From Myxococcus stipitatus (lineage in GTDB: Bacteria; Myxococcota; Myxococcia; Myxococcales; Myxococcaceae), in the NCBI RefSeq assembly GCF_038561935.1, contig NZ_CP102770.1, forward strand, positions 930,001 through 994,000: a DNA stretch of 64,000 bases. Direction: 5' to 3'. How positions within the stretch are numbered: the stretch's first letter is position 1; the number at the start of each line of letters is the position of its first letter. Both the position numbers and the translations under genes were made by a program. This document shows, in pieces, positions 1 through 8,959 of this stretch. The notes beneath the pieces were generated by a model. It did not search any database. It was not told the origin of the DNA and saw only the letters and a list, made by a program, of their open reading frames with translations.

Positions 1-1
1 C

Positions 2-250
2 GTGGGCGTCGAGGACGCGGCCTTCACGCTCTTCAAGAAGGAGCTCAACGAGCTTCAGCTCCCGGAGCTGGCGGAGCTCCAGCTCGCGCTGCCGCCGTTC
101 TACCGGTACTGGGACATCCGCCAGTGCAAGAACCCCACGGTGCTGCGGCAGGACCGGGACACGCTGCTGGCGGACCTCGCGGGCTGGAAGCTGGTGAGCG
201 AGGACCGGGCTCGCAACGCGACGTCCCAGCGGCTGGGCTGCCTGGAGTAG
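2..250 (+). CDS. C-terminal part of an unrecognised protein (edge-truncated)
   Basis: An open frame runs from the window edge to a TAG at 248-250. The 82 visible residues are soluble-looking, with a charged, leucine-rich helix first and a PPFYRYWDIRQCKN segment in the middle. The first visible codon is a GTG at base 2, but no upstream sequence exists to test it, so this is most likely the tail of a longer gene. It converges with the Ser/Thr kinase gene, whose stop lies 3 bases away. I do not recognise the family. Confidence 0.55.
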   Translation: MGVEDAAFTLFKKELNELQLPELAELQLALPPFYRYWDIRQCKNPTVLRQDRDTLLADLAGWKLVSEDRARNATSQRLGCLE

Positions 251-253
251 CGC

Positions 254-2071
254 TCAGCGCTTGAGGAACATCTTCTTCAAGCCGTCGAACTTCCGGCTGA
301 GCTGACGCTGCTCCTCGGTGTCGCTGGAGAGCTCGACCTCGGTCCGGGTCTTCTCCAGCATCTTCAGCATCGTGTCGGGGCTGGTCACCCGGTCCTGCGC
401 GATGAGGTCGGGTGTCGCTTCAATCAGCGCGTCGATGCGCTTGAGGAGCTGCCGCTTCTCCGAGGAGTCCCGGCCCTCCGCGCGCTTGGCGGCGGAGACA
501 GTCCGAGCCTGGGACCCGGTCTCCTTCGTGTCCGCGTTGGCCAGGGCGCCGCCCCCCAGCTTCTCGGGGAGGGACGGGCGCTCCTTCGGCGCCGGGGCCG
601 TCTCTGTCGGCTCGTCCGGGGAGGCCTGCTCCGTGGAGGGCGGCTCCTTCGTGTCCACCACGGCCGTGATGGCCTCACCCTTGTCGACAGGCGCGGGAGG
701 CGGAGCGGGGCGCGGGGCGGGAGGTTCGGCCTGGGGCTCGGAGATGGGCGGTGACTCGCGGGTCGCGGTGAGCGGCACGGCGCGCGCGGGCTCTCGGAAG
801 ACCAGGGCCACGGCTCCCGCGAGCATCAGGGCGCCGGCGCCCATGGCGATGGCGATGGGCAGGTGCCTGCGCGGAGGCGGAGGGGTGGGCGCGGAGGTCT
901 GCTCGGGCGCCTTCGCGCTCAGCTCGGGAGGCACCGCCACGGGAGTGGTGGGGCGGCGCGAGGACGCGTCGTCCGACACCCGTGGCTTCTCGTGCATCGG
1001 CGAGAGTGCGCTGGGGTTGGAGCGCGTGGCGCGCAGGGAGCGGCGCAGCTTGTTGAGCTGCTGGCGCAAGGGGTCCGCGGAGTTGGGGCGCGCCTCCGGG
1101 TCCTTGGTGAGCATCTGGAGGATGAAGGCGTCCAGCGCGGGCGGCAGGTCGGGCACGAACTCCGACGGCCTGGGAGGCCGCGCCTCCACGTGCTTCATCA
1201 GCAGGTCCACCGGCGAGGTCCCGGTGAAGGGCAGCCGGCCCGTCACCATCTCGAAGGTGACGACGCCCAGCGCGTAGAGGTCCGTCATGGGACCGACTTC
1301 CTGGCCACGCGCCTGCTCCGGAGCCATGTACTCCGGCGTGCCCACGACCATGTCCGTGCGCGTCTGCGCGGTGCGGCCGGTGGGGCCCTGGCCTCGCTTG
1401 GCCAGACCGAAGTCGAGCACCTTCACGTAGCGCGAGCCGTCCGGCTGTCGCACGAGGAAGATGTTGCTGGGCTTGAGGTCCCGGTGCACGACGCCGGCGC
1501 CGTGGGCGGCGGCCAGCGCGGCGAGCACCTCGTCGAGGATGGGAAGGGCTTCGTCCAGGGGGAGCCGGTTCTTCTCCACGAGCACGGCGTCGAGCGGCTG
1601 GCCCTCCAGGTACTCCATGACGATGTACTGCCGGCCGTCGGGCACTTGGCCGAAGCCGAAGATGTCGATGATGCCGCGGTGGCGGATGGCGTTCACCGCG
1701 CGGGCCTCGGCGAGGAGGCGCTCCACCTGCTCGGTGGAGTGGGCGAGCTCCGGACGGAGCACCTTCACCGCCACGCGCTTGCCGATGAGGGGTTGGATGC
1801 CCTCGTACACCAGCCCCATTCCACCCACGCCGATGCGGGCGCGCAGCTCGTACTCACCGAGCTTCAGGCCGATGAGCGGATCCTTCAGGACCTCTGCTTG
1901 GGCCTCCAGGGTGCTCTGCACGATGACCTTCGGCTCGTCGGCCACCGGCGATGCCGGAACCGGCGGTGGGACATGGAACGCTGCGAGTGCCACGGTGCCG
2001 TCCCTCGGGCACACACCAGTGCTTGCGGGGACGGGAAGACCACAGGTTTCACAGTTCAACTCGGAAGCCAT
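254..2071 (-). CDS. Membrane-anchored Hanks-type Ser/Thr protein kinase
   Basis: The 605-residue protein starts with a short Cys-containing module (C7, C10, C21; CPRDG) resembling a zinc ribbon. A complete eukaryotic-like kinase domain spans about 73-345: glycine loop GVGGMG at 81-86, catalytic Lys103, HRDLKPSN at 196-203, DFG at 220-222 and APE at 250-252. All catalytic residues are present, so an active kinase is expected. A Pro/Ser-rich linker, one membrane segment at about 404-425 and a charged, coiled-coil-like periplasmic tail follow. The topology is cytoplasmic kinase with an external C-terminus, common in myxobacterial Pkn kinases. No PASTA or other known sensor domain is visible outside, so the ligand is unknown. 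No strong ribosome site precedes the ATG. It is the last gene of a run of four minus-strand genes. Confidence 0.93.
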   Translation of the reverse strand: MASELNCETCGLPVPASTGVCPRDGTVALAAFHVPPPVPASPVADEPKVIVQSTLEAQAEVLKDPLIGLKLGEYELRARIGVGGMGLVYEGIQPLIGKRVAVKVLRPELAHSTEQVERLLAEARAVNAIRHRGIIDIFGFGQVPDGRQYIVMEYLEGQPLDAVLVEKNRLPLDEALPILDEVLAALAAAHGAGVVHRDLKPSNIFLVRQPDGSRYVKVLDFGLAKRGQGPTGRTAQTRTDMVVGTPEYMAPEQARGQEVGPMTDLYALGVVTFEMVTGRLPFTGTSPVDLLMKHVEARPPRPSEFVPDLPPALDAFILQMLTKDPEARPNSADPLRQQLNKLRRSLRATRSNPSALSPMHEKPRVSDDASSRRPTTPVAVPPELSAKAPEQTSAPTPPPPRRHLPIAIAMGAGALMLAGAVALVFREPARAVPLTATRESPPISEPQAEPPAPRPAPPPAPVDKGEAITAVVDTKEPPSTEQASPDEPTETAPAPKERPSLPEKLGGGALANADTKETGSQARTVSAAKRAEGRDSSEKRQLLKRIDALIEATPDLIAQDRVTSPDTMLKMLEKTRTEVELSSDTEEQRQLSRKFDGLKKMFLKR

Positions 2072-2219
2072 CTCGCGCCAGGAGGAAGGGTCAGCGTAAC
2101 AAGACGAGGTGATTGACGCGATGTGGTTGGGACCCGAGTGCAGGGTGAGCGTTCAGGCGTTGCTCACCCCACGTGGACTGCTTGTCTCCCAGCGTCGGAC
2201 AGCCGACGGATGAGTCTAC

Positions 2220-3938
2220 CTAGGGGATGGGGGTGCAGGAAAAACTGCGCTCGGAAATGCCGCTGGAGCCGCGCTGCGAGGTGCTCTCGCCGCCCAGACC
2301 CCCCGGGCCCGCGTCGATGATGACGCCGCCGTCCAGGGTCACCTGTGAGTCTGGCGCGCACCAGATGCCCACGGAGGGGCCACCCGCACCACCGCCGCCA
2401 CGACCCCCTTGGCCACCGGGGCCGCCTGGGCCGCCAGGGCCTCCAGATCCACCATGGGTCCCAAGGTCAGCCCCCCCATCCACAAGCTTGGAGGCGAAAA
2501 CGGAGCCCGTGACGCCAGGGCCACCCACTCCTCCGTCACCTCCTGCTCCTCCCCGCCCTCCCGCTCCTCCGATGCCTCCCCCATGTGTGGCAATGCGAGA
2601 GCCCGTCTCCACGGTCACGTGGGATTGGAACAACAGCAATCCAATGGATGCTCCTCCTCCATGCCCTCCCGTTCCTCCTTCTCCTCCGCAGCCTCCCGCA
2701 CCGCCGCCGCCGCCAGCCCCGCCGGCAGAGACATTGACGGCCTCGGAGGGCGCCACGAGGCAAGAGCCCCCACTTCCACCTCCACCCCCGCCCCCACCCG
2801 CTGAGCCCAGCAGGCCGACCTGTCCTTGCATGTCAGGGGTGACCACCCAGGTTGATGAGTCCAGCGCGCCGGTTCCCGCTCCCCCCGCGCCTGACTGGCC
2901 TGTGGCGCCTGTGGTGCCTGTGCCTCCCTCGGCGCCAGCTTGCGATCCGAGTGTGGCAACGCAACTACATGAGCCACTCGAGCAATCAACGATGATTGCA
3001 TCTCCACCTCGCCCGCCGTTTCCTCCCGAAACGCTACCCAAAGGAGGGGTGGGCTGGCCCACGCCGCCATCATTCCCTCCGCGATGGGTCACCCCAGAAG
3101 CCCCTGTGCCTCCGGCGTTGCCGTCACCCAGTGGGCAGATGCGAGTGCCGCCGACTCCTCCGGCGACTGGAATCTCTGGCTGAACGAACGGAGTCGTTTG
3201 GCCTGCTCCGCCTGGAATGCCAGGACTGCCTGTCGAGCCTTCCTTGCCCGGCCCACCGCGCCCCGCCTCGAGGATGGTGTGCCGCAAGCGCACGTTCGAC
3301 GAATCGATGACCCGCATCGCGATGGACGGTTGCCCGTTCTCCACCGCATCCGCCGACCGGACATGCAGGTACTCCAACACCACGCCTGAATCCGTCGGAA
3401 CGCGAACCGTGAACGCGGTGGGGCCACTGCTGTCCACGAGAGCAAGCTGTGTTCCCGCGCGCCTCCATCCCGCATCCGCACCGGCGTAACCACCATGCAG
3501 GGACACGGGCACATCCAGCTCCACGTGCCCCTCGGCATACGTGCCACCGGCGAGGAAGATGCGCGTGGGCGCGCTGCCCCCATCCCACTGCCGCAGCCGT
3601 GTCAGCGCCGCGCTCAACGAGCGCAGCGGCGCCTCCCGCGTCCCCGTGCCGGAGCTGTCATCACCATTCACCGGGTCGACGAAGAACCCCGCGCTGGCCC
3701 GGCCATCGATGCCGTCGCAGTCCGTGTCCTTGAACTCATCATCCGGAAAATCCTCGCCCGAGGACGACGGGACACAGCCCGCGTCCTCCGGCACGGCCAG
3801 CTCACATCGTCCCTGCTCGCGGCAGCGCTTCTGTGCCGCATCGAAGTCGTAGCAACCACCCCCGGCGAGCACCGCTGAGATCGCCACACCGGCCGCGCCG
3901 AGCGTCCAAATCTTCCGCATCTGTTCCCTCGAGCTCAT
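2220..3938 (-). CDS. Gly-rich (PGRS-like) surface lipoprotein with cysteine-bearing loops
   Basis: I chose the ATG at 3938, giving 572 aa, because it overlaps the upstream stop as ATGA, implying translational coupling; a longer in-frame extension exists but runs far into that gene. The N-terminus has a charged start, a hydrophobic stretch and a Cys after LAGGG, a plausible though non-canonical lipobox. Residues near 60-85 contain acidic DxDxDG-like calcium-loop sequence (FKDTDCDGIDG). A DUF1565-like parallel beta-helix start follows (VDPVNGDDSSGTG, then SLSAALTRLRQ). The second half is dominated by GGxGG repeats with interspersed Cys. Likely an exported surface or matrix protein. The family resembles the myxobacterial putative DUF1565 and Gly-rich proteins; function is unknown. 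Confidence 0.85.
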   Translation of the reverse strand: MSSREQMRKIWTLGAAGVAISAVLAGGGCYDFDAAQKRCREQGRCELAVPEDAGCVPSSSGEDFPDDEFKDTDCDGIDGRASAGFFVDPVNGDDSSGTGTREAPLRSLSAALTRLRQWDGGSAPTRIFLAGGTYAEGHVELDVPVSLHGGYAGADAGWRRAGTQLALVDSSGPTAFTVRVPTDSGVVLEYLHVRSADAVENGQPSIAMRVIDSSNVRLRHTILEAGRGGPGKEGSTGSPGIPGGAGQTTPFVQPEIPVAGGVGGTRICPLGDGNAGGTGASGVTHRGGNDGGVGQPTPPLGSVSGGNGGRGGDAIIVDCSSGSCSCVATLGSQAGAEGGTGTTGATGQSGAGGAGTGALDSSTWVVTPDMQGQVGLLGSAGGGGGGGGSGGSCLVAPSEAVNVSAGGAGGGGGAGGCGGEGGTGGHGGGASIGLLLFQSHVTVETGSRIATHGGGIGGAGGRGGAGGDGGVGGPGVTGSVFASKLVDGGADLGTHGGSGGPGGPGGPGGQGGRGGGGAGGPSVGIWCAPDSQVTLDGGVIIDAGPGGLGGESTSQRGSSGISERSFSCTPIP

Positions 3939-4900
3939 GGCCACGTCCCGGACAGGCCCACCAGGGCGCCACCCGAAGTCGCGGCGGCGGTGGGGACAAC
4001 GTTCGCGGGTGGGTCTTCGGGCCACAGGAACATCACCGCGCCAGCGACAAGACCCGCGGCGCCCAACCCGAACGCCACGCGGCTCACGGTCTGCGCCTGC
4101 TTCCCGGAGGACACCAGCGCCTCCGAGTCCTTCACCGGAATATCCGAGCCACCCTTGTCCAGCGTGTCAAAGCGGTCCTTGGCCTTCAGGTAGAAGACAG
4201 TCCCCACTCCCGCCAGCGCCACACCTCCCGCTGCGGGCAGCCACGCCCACTTGCGCAGCGACGACGGCGCCGAGGCCACGTTCTCCACGGGGCGCACCGG
4301 CACGAGCGGGTCCGGGTCCTGCGTCACGGGCCCCTTCCCGGGAGTCACAGGCTCCTTCGGCCGCGTCACTCGCGTCGGCGGGGGCACATCGTCGATGGGA
4401 GGCGGAGGCGGCAGTCCCCGCACCGCGCGCAGCGTTGCGGGCACCACCGTGTCCAACAGCTGCGTCAACGTATCCAGCAGCCGGTCCTCGACCGCGTCCG
4501 CCGCGAACTTCTCGGAGACGAGCGAGCCATCCTTCGCCGCGTACGTGCGCACCCCCGCGCGATAACCCGAGGCCGGCTGGCCCAGCTCCACCACCAGGAT
4601 GACCTCCGCCTTGCTGACCGTCCCCAGCCACTGCAGACACGGCGCCTCCGTGCGCTTGCAGCGCAGCAGCGCGCGGCGACGGGTGGCGGGCAGCTTGCGG
4701 ACGACGTTCTCGATGCGGATGACGCGCAGCCCGCGGGCCTCCAGCTGGTCCGCCACGTGCTCCTGCGCGAACTCGACGACGTGCGCGGGGACTCCCGTTG
4801 CGTCTGGTGGGGCGATCAACACGCTCATCGGCCCCTGCGGCTGGGGAGCAGCGGGCGCCTGGGTGAGCACGGTGAGAACGGCGACAAGGGAGATCAACAC
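3935..4900 (-). CDS. Exported/membrane protein with periplasmic N-domain and two C-terminal membrane helices
   Basis: The GTG at 4900 is preferred over upstream frame extensions because an AGGGGG ribosome site lies about 10 bases before it and a signal-like hydrophobic segment (LISLVAVLTVLT) follows at once. The 321-residue product has an N-terminal alpha/beta domain with two nearby cysteines (RCKRTEAPC), then a Pro-rich linker. Two hydrophobic helices follow (about KWAWLPAAGGVALAGVGTVF and VAFGLGAAGLVAGAVMF) around a charged loop. The N-domain layout resembles the TolB-N or DUF-type nucleotide-free modules common in myxobacteria, but I cannot name it. Its stop overlaps the start of the Gly-rich lipoprotein gene, so the two probably act together. 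Confidence 0.8.
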   Translation of the reverse strand: MLISLVAVLTVLTQAPAAPQPQGPMSVLIAPPDATGVPAHVVEFAQEHVADQLEARGLRVIRIENVVRKLPATRRRALLRCKRTEAPCLQWLGTVSKAEVILVVELGQPASGYRAGVRTYAAKDGSLVSEKFAADAVEDRLLDTLTQLLDTVVPATLRAVRGLPPPPPIDDVPPPTRVTRPKEPVTPGKGPVTQDPDPLVPVRPVENVASAPSSLRKWAWLPAAGGVALAGVGTVFYLKAKDRFDTLDKGGSDIPVKDSEALVSSGKQAQTVSRVAFGLGAAGLVAGAVMFLWPEDPPANVVPTAAATSGGALVGLSGTWP

Positions 4901-5058
4901 GCAAACACTTTCCCCCTGACTAGACCTCCTCGCAAGGCCGGGAATCAGGGGCTTCTCACCTCGGGTCGCGATGCGGTTGCTCCGGGTGCGTGCGGTGGGA
5001 GCTGACCCCACTCGTTGGGTAGGCTCACGGTGTCACGCCGGGCGAACATCCGGCCGGC

Positions 5059-6792
5059 TCAGCGACGAGGGCGCTCCGACGGGGCGGGGCGGATTTGGGT
5101 CTTCTCCGGGCTCCCGGTGTCCCCGTCCTCATCCTCGTCGGCGGGAGCGGGCGGCGGCCTCCGGGGCGGAGCAGCAGTGGGACGCGCGACGGCGGGCGCG
5201 GGCCGGGCCGGAGGCGGCGCCGGGCGGCGAGGCGGGGGAGGACGACCCGCGTCGGTGAGCAGCTCCTCGTCCACCTCCACCTTGGCCTCGGAGGGCATTC
5301 CGTCCGAGCCCCCCGCGAAGGGATTGCGCGTGGGCGGCGGCGTCATGTCGTCATCGCCCGACTCGGGAGGGGGCGGCGGTCGCTGGGTGATGGCGGGCCG
5401 CGCCGCGGCATGGCCGGCGGGAGGTGTCGCCGTCGCGGCGGGCCGGGCCGCGGGCGTCGCGGAGGGCTTGGACATGGACGCCGGGAGGCTCGCGGGCACC
5501 TGCACCTGGGCGGGAGCCGGAGCGGCCTTGGCCGCCTTGGCGTCGCGGGCGTCCTGCTTCAGCTTCTGCTCGAACTGGGCCCACTCCTGCTTGAAGTGCG
5601 CGGGGTCCGGGCGTCCCTCCTCGCGGTGCTTGAGCGAGGGCGCCCAGCGCACGGTGTATGCCTCACCCGCGTGGAAGGTGGGCGGGGGCGGCAGTCCGTA
5701 GGTGGCCGGGTCGAAGAACGAGTCGTCCAGGTCGGTGAAGCCATACGCCTTCGCCTTGGAGACGAAGTTGGGGATGATTCCCGTGGGCGCGTGGTAGCCG
5801 ATGATGTGGTCGTCCTCGTCCTTGGTGACGGGCGTGAAGACGAAGATGTCCTGGGTGCGGTAGTCGCCCTTCTCGTTGAGGGGCAGCACCTCCGAGAGGG
5901 CAATCGTCTTGCGGCTGCCGTCGTGGAGGCGCTCGCAGCAGATGATGAAGTTGATGGCGCTGGCCACCTGGGCGCGGATGGCGACCATGGGCAGCTCGAC
6001 GCCGGACATGAGGCACAGGGACTCGATGCGGCGCAGCGTGTCCGTGGGCGTGTTGGCGTGGGTCGTGGCCAGCGAGCCGCCGTGGCCCGTGTTCATGGCC
6101 TGCATGAGGTGGAAGGCCTCGCCGCCGCGCACCTCGCCGACCACGATGCGGTCGGGGCGCAGACGCAGCGCGGAGTGCAGCAGGTCTCCCATGTCCACGC
6201 CGCCCTTGCCGAACTTGTCGGGCGGGCGGCTCTCGAAGGCGACGACGTGGGTCTGGTTGAGCTGGAGCTCGGCCGAGTCCTCGATGGTGAGGATGCGCTC
6301 CTCGTCGGGGATGAGCGACGAGACGATGTTGAGCAGCGTCGTCTTTCCGGAGCCCGTGCCGCCGGCCACCAGCATGTTGAGCTTGGTGGCGATGCCCGCC
6401 TCGATGAGCCGGGCCATCTGCGGCGTCAGCGAGCCGAACTTCAGCAGGGACTGGACGGTCAGCTTCTCCTTGAAGAACTTGCGGATGGAAATGGTGGTGC
6501 CGCGCCGGGCGATGGGCGGAATCACCACGTGGATACGACTGCCATCCGGAAGCCGGGCGTCCAGGCGGGGGCGCTCGTCGGTGAGCATGCGGCCGACGAA
6601 CTGGGCCATGTTGCGCGCGGCGCCGATGAGCCCTTCCTCGGTGAAGGCCGCGTCCGTCTTCGTCAGACGGCCCTTGCGCTCGATCCACACGTCCGTGGGA
6701 CCGTTGATCATGATCTCCGACACCGACTCGTCGTCCAGATAGGGCAGGACGGGCTTGAGGAAGGCGCGGAGTGACTCGGTGTACATCGTCAT
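5059..6792 (-). CDS. cpaF: CpaF/TadA-type secretion ATPase with long Pro/Ala-rich tail
   Basis: This is a type II/IV secretion ATPase that would power assembly of a Tad/Flp-type pilus or a related export system at the inner membrane. From the ATG at 6792 the product has 577 residues. The N-terminal part carries the GPTDVWIERKGRL segment typical of CpaF. Walker A GGTGSGKTT is at 144-152, the Asp box EDSAELQ at about 171, Walker B LRPDRIVVGEVRG at 211-223 and the His box TGHGGSLATTHAN at 235-247. The last ~200 residues form a low-complexity Pro/Ala/Arg-rich tail ending in Arg-rich sequence, absent from ordinary CpaF. No other tad genes are visible nearby. No Shine-Dalgarno is visible; an 8-bp stem-loop lies just upstream. 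Confidence 0.93.
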   Translation of the reverse strand: MTMYTESLRAFLKPVLPYLDDESVSEIMINGPTDVWIERKGRLTKTDAAFTEEGLIGAARNMAQFVGRMLTDERPRLDARLPDGSRIHVVIPPIARRGTTISIRKFFKEKLTVQSLLKFGSLTPQMARLIEAGIATKLNMLVAGGTGSGKTTLLNIVSSLIPDEERILTIEDSAELQLNQTHVVAFESRPPDKFGKGGVDMGDLLHSALRLRPDRIVVGEVRGGEAFHLMQAMNTGHGGSLATTHANTPTDTLRRIESLCLMSGVELPMVAIRAQVASAINFIICCERLHDGSRKTIALSEVLPLNEKGDYRTQDIFVFTPVTKDEDDHIIGYHAPTGIIPNFVSKAKAYGFTDLDDSFFDPATYGLPPPPTFHAGEAYTVRWAPSLKHREEGRPDPAHFKQEWAQFEQKLKQDARDAKAAKAAPAPAQVQVPASLPASMSKPSATPAARPAATATPPAGHAAARPAITQRPPPPPESGDDDMTPPPTRNPFAGGSDGMPSEAKVEVDEELLTDAGRPPPPRRPAPPPARPAPAVARPTAAPPRRPPPAPADEDEDGDTGSPEKTQIRPAPSERPRR

Positions 6793-6798
6793 GGCGCC

Positions 6799-6821
6799 GC
6801 ACAGGCTAGCGCGGCCTGTGC
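6799..6821 (-). promoter_or_regulatory. Stem-loop in the cpaF leader
   Basis: GCACAGGC and GCCTGTGC form a perfect 8-bp inverted repeat around a 7-base loop. It ends 6 bases before the cpaF ATG, where a ribosome site would normally lie. It could restrain translation or be a dyad operator. No factor is identified. Confidence 0.4.
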
Positions 6822-6954
6822 CTTCCCCCCAAGAACCCGTCCCACCTGAGTGCTTCCCGAGGGCCGCTGCCCCCTGGGCAGGCAGGTGAAAGAGGTGGGC
6901 CACACGCGCGGGGAGTGTTTCAATGCGCCCGATTCCGGGCCGGGGAGAGACGCC

Positions 6955-7632
6955 ATGTTGCAGGACGGGTTGCCGAAGGATTGGAGGCAGGTGCTGGGCG
7001 CCGCGCTGGACTCGCCGTCGTTCCAGGAGCTGGAGCGCTTCGTGGAGGCCGAGCGCAAGTCCGCCACCGTCTTCCCCTCGAAGGAGGACCTGTTCTCCGC
7101 CTTCCGGCTGACGCCCTACGCCGACGTGAAGGTGCTGCTCCTGGGGCAGGACCCGTACCACGGGCCGGGACAGGCCCATGGCCTGGCGTTCTCGGTGCAG
7201 CCCGGGGTGACGCCGCCGCCCTCGCTGGTGAACATCTTCAAGGAGCTGGAGACGGACGTGAAGGAGCCCCGTCCCAAGACGGGCTCGCTGATTCCGTGGG
7301 CGGAGCAGGGCGTGCTGCTGCTCAACGCGGTGCTGACGGTGCGGCAGGCGGAGCCCAACAGCCACGCGGGGCACGGCTGGGAGGACTTCACGGACGCGGT
7401 CATCCGCGCGGTGAGCGCCAAGGAGGACCCCGTGGTGTTCCTCCTGTGGGGCAAGTACGCGCAGAAGAAGAAGAAGCTCATCGATGCGAAGCGCCACGTC
7501 GTCATCGAGGGCACGCACCCGTCACCGCTGTCGGCCAAGAACGGCTTCTTCGGCAGTCGGCCGTTCAGCACGGTGAACCAGGCCCTGGAGTCGAAGGGCC
7601 GCGCGCCCGTGGACTGGCGCCTGTCGCGGTGA
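6955..7632 (+). CDS. ung: Uracil-DNA glycosylase, family 1
   Basis: The enzyme removes uracil from DNA at the start of base-excision repair. The ATG at 6955 is preferred because GGGGAGAGA lies just upstream and because the family's N-terminus begins here. The 225-residue length is typical of bacterial Ung. The water-activating loop GQDPYH is at 64-69, with catalytic Asp66 and HGLAFS after it. The uracil-binding LLLNAVLTV segment and the DNA-intercalation loop HPSPLS are both present, so it should be active. It is divergent from cpaF, and a GC-rich hairpin follows its stop. Confidence 0.97.
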   Translation: MLQDGLPKDWRQVLGAALDSPSFQELERFVEAERKSATVFPSKEDLFSAFRLTPYADVKVLLLGQDPYHGPGQAHGLAFSVQPGVTPPPSLVNIFKELETDVKEPRPKTGSLIPWAEQGVLLLNAVLTVRQAEPNSHAGHGWEDFTDAVIRAVSAKEDPVVFLLWGKYAQKKKKLIDAKRHVVIEGTHPSPLSAKNGFFGSRPFSTVNQALESKGRAPVDWRLSR

Positions 7633-7644
7633 CACGCGGTCGCC

Positions 7645-7668
7645 GGGCCGGCCGCTTCGGACCGGCCC
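7645..7668 (+). terminator. GC-rich hairpin after ung (no U tract)
   Basis: GGGCCGG and CCGGCCC form a 7-bp stem around a 10-base loop, 13 bases after the ung stop. There is no T run, so intrinsic termination is uncertain. It may simply separate ung from the thioesterase gene. Confidence 0.35.
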
Positions 7669-7704
7669 CCGCTCACGGGGCGGCTTGATACGGTGCGGCG
7701 CGAC

Positions 7705-8508
7705 ATGACCGCCGCCTTCCTCGCCGCCACCACGCCCGAACCGCTCGAGCCCCATCGCTACCTCATCCGCTTCACCGCCCCCTGGTACCAGGGGCGCGGG
7801 GCCTACGGGGGCGTCGTCGCGGGCACCGCCCTGCGCGCGCTGGAGCACACGCTGGGGGATGCGTCGCGGCCGGTGCGCTCCTTCACGATGCACTTCTGCT
7901 CGCCCGCGGTGGAGGGGGACGCGCACGTGGTGACGCGCATCGAGCGGGCGGGGAAGCTCGTGACCCACGCCACGGTGCGCGTGGAGAACGAGTCAGGTGT
8001 GGTGGCGCTCGGAAGCGCGACCTTCGGCGCCGCGCGAGGAGGCGCCATCGAGTACCAGGAGATGACGCCTCCGCCCGTGCCGCGTCCGCACGAGGTGCCC
8101 ATGATTCCGGACGACGTGCCCATGCCGGACTTCTGCCGCTTCTTCGAGTACCGCTACTGCCTGGGCTCGGCGCCGTACTCGGGAGCGGACATCGCGGAGA
8201 CGGGCGGCTGGCTGCGCCCGCGCGACCCGACGGTGCTGGACGCGCCGCTGTGTGTGGGGATGATGGATGCGTATCCGCCGTCGGTGCTGTCGCGCGTGGA
8301 GGGCTTCCGCCCGGCCGCCACCGTGGACTTCACCGTCCACTTCTTCCACGCGTTTCCCCAGCCGGGGCTCGCGCCGGATGCCCAGTTCCTGCGCACGGGC
8401 CGCTCGCGTCAGGCGGGGCAGGGGTACGCGGAGGATTCCCAGCAGCTCTGGACGGAGGACGGCGTGCTGCTGGCACAGTGCCGTCAGCTCTTCGCGGTGA
8501 TGGGCTGA
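7705..8508 (+). CDS. TesB-like double hot-dog acyl-CoA thioesterase family protein
   Basis: The 267-residue sequence has two hot-dog halves. The N-half contains FTAPWYQGRGAYGGVVAGTALRA (the usual hot-dog helix, GG and AL spacing) and SFTMHFCSPAV. The C-half contains MMDAYPPSVLSRVEG and FTVHFFHAFP, and the protein ends near RQLFAVMG, as TesB-like and 4HBT_3 proteins do. The expected role is hydrolysis of an acyl-CoA, or binding of one, in the cytoplasm; substrate unknown. The start is uncertain: ATG 7705 or GTG 7693, neither with a good ribosome site. It converges with the response regulator, 4 bases away. Confidence 0.85.
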   Translation: MTAAFLAATTPEPLEPHRYLIRFTAPWYQGRGAYGGVVAGTALRALEHTLGDASRPVRSFTMHFCSPAVEGDAHVVTRIERAGKLVTHATVRVENESGVVALGSATFGAARGGAIEYQEMTPPPVPRPHEVPMIPDDVPMPDFCRFFEYRYCLGSAPYSGADIAETGGWLRPRDPTVLDAPLCVGMMDAYPPSVLSRVEGFRPAATVDFTVHFFHAFPQPGLAPDAQFLRTGRSRQAGQGYAEDSQQLWTEDGVLLAQCRQLFAVMG

Positions 8509-8512
8509 GGTT

Positions 8513-8881
8513 TCAGGCCGCGGCGGTGGCGAGCTGCTTCACCAGCAAGCGAATCAGCTCCACCGGATGGATGGGCTTGGGCAGGAGCTCCGCGCCGTAG
8601 CGGATGGCGACGGAGAGCAGGTCATCGAGCTGCTCATGTCCCGTGAGGAAGATGAAGGGCGCGTGGCACTCCTTCAATTCGCGCATGGCGATGAGCACGT
8701 CGGCGCCATTCATCTGCGGCATGTTGTAGTCGCAGAGGATGGCGGAGACCTTCGACAGGTCGAGCTTGAAGGCGTCATCCGGCGACTGCACCTTCACCAC
8801 CGCGTAGCCCGCGCTGTGCAGGATGTCCGTCACCATCGAGAGCACGAACACGTCGTCGTCAATCACCAGCACCGTCTGCAT
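8513..8881 (-). CDS. Single-domain response regulator (CheY-like receiver)
   Basis: ATG 8881 (122 aa) is chosen over the longer GTG at 8908 because CGGGAG lies 8 bases upstream of it. The product is a bare receiver domain. It shows an acidic pocket (IDDDVF), a phospho-acceptor Asp in LCDYNMPQMNG, the switch Thr in FLTGHE and the conserved Lys in LPKPI. There is no output domain, so it must act by protein contact or in a phosphorelay. No histidine kinase lies next to it; the partner is probably encoded elsewhere. Confidence 0.92.
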   Translation of the reverse strand: MQTVLVIDDDVFVLSMVTDILHSAGYAVVKVQSPDDAFKLDLSKVSAILCDYNMPQMNGADVLIAMRELKECHAPFIFLTGHEQLDDLLSVAIRYGAELLPKPIHPVELIRLLVKQLATAAA

Positions 8882-8959
8882 CGCGAGCGCTCCCGGTTGG
8901 CTGGACACATTCTACGAGTCCGGCCCACCGGGAGAGTAGAGCGTGAAACATCTGTCACA

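Noticed and set aside
2227-3183. Pro-rich plus-strand ORF of 318 residues
   Set aside because: It is the complement of the Gly-rich repeats (Gly codons read as Pro); no start signal.
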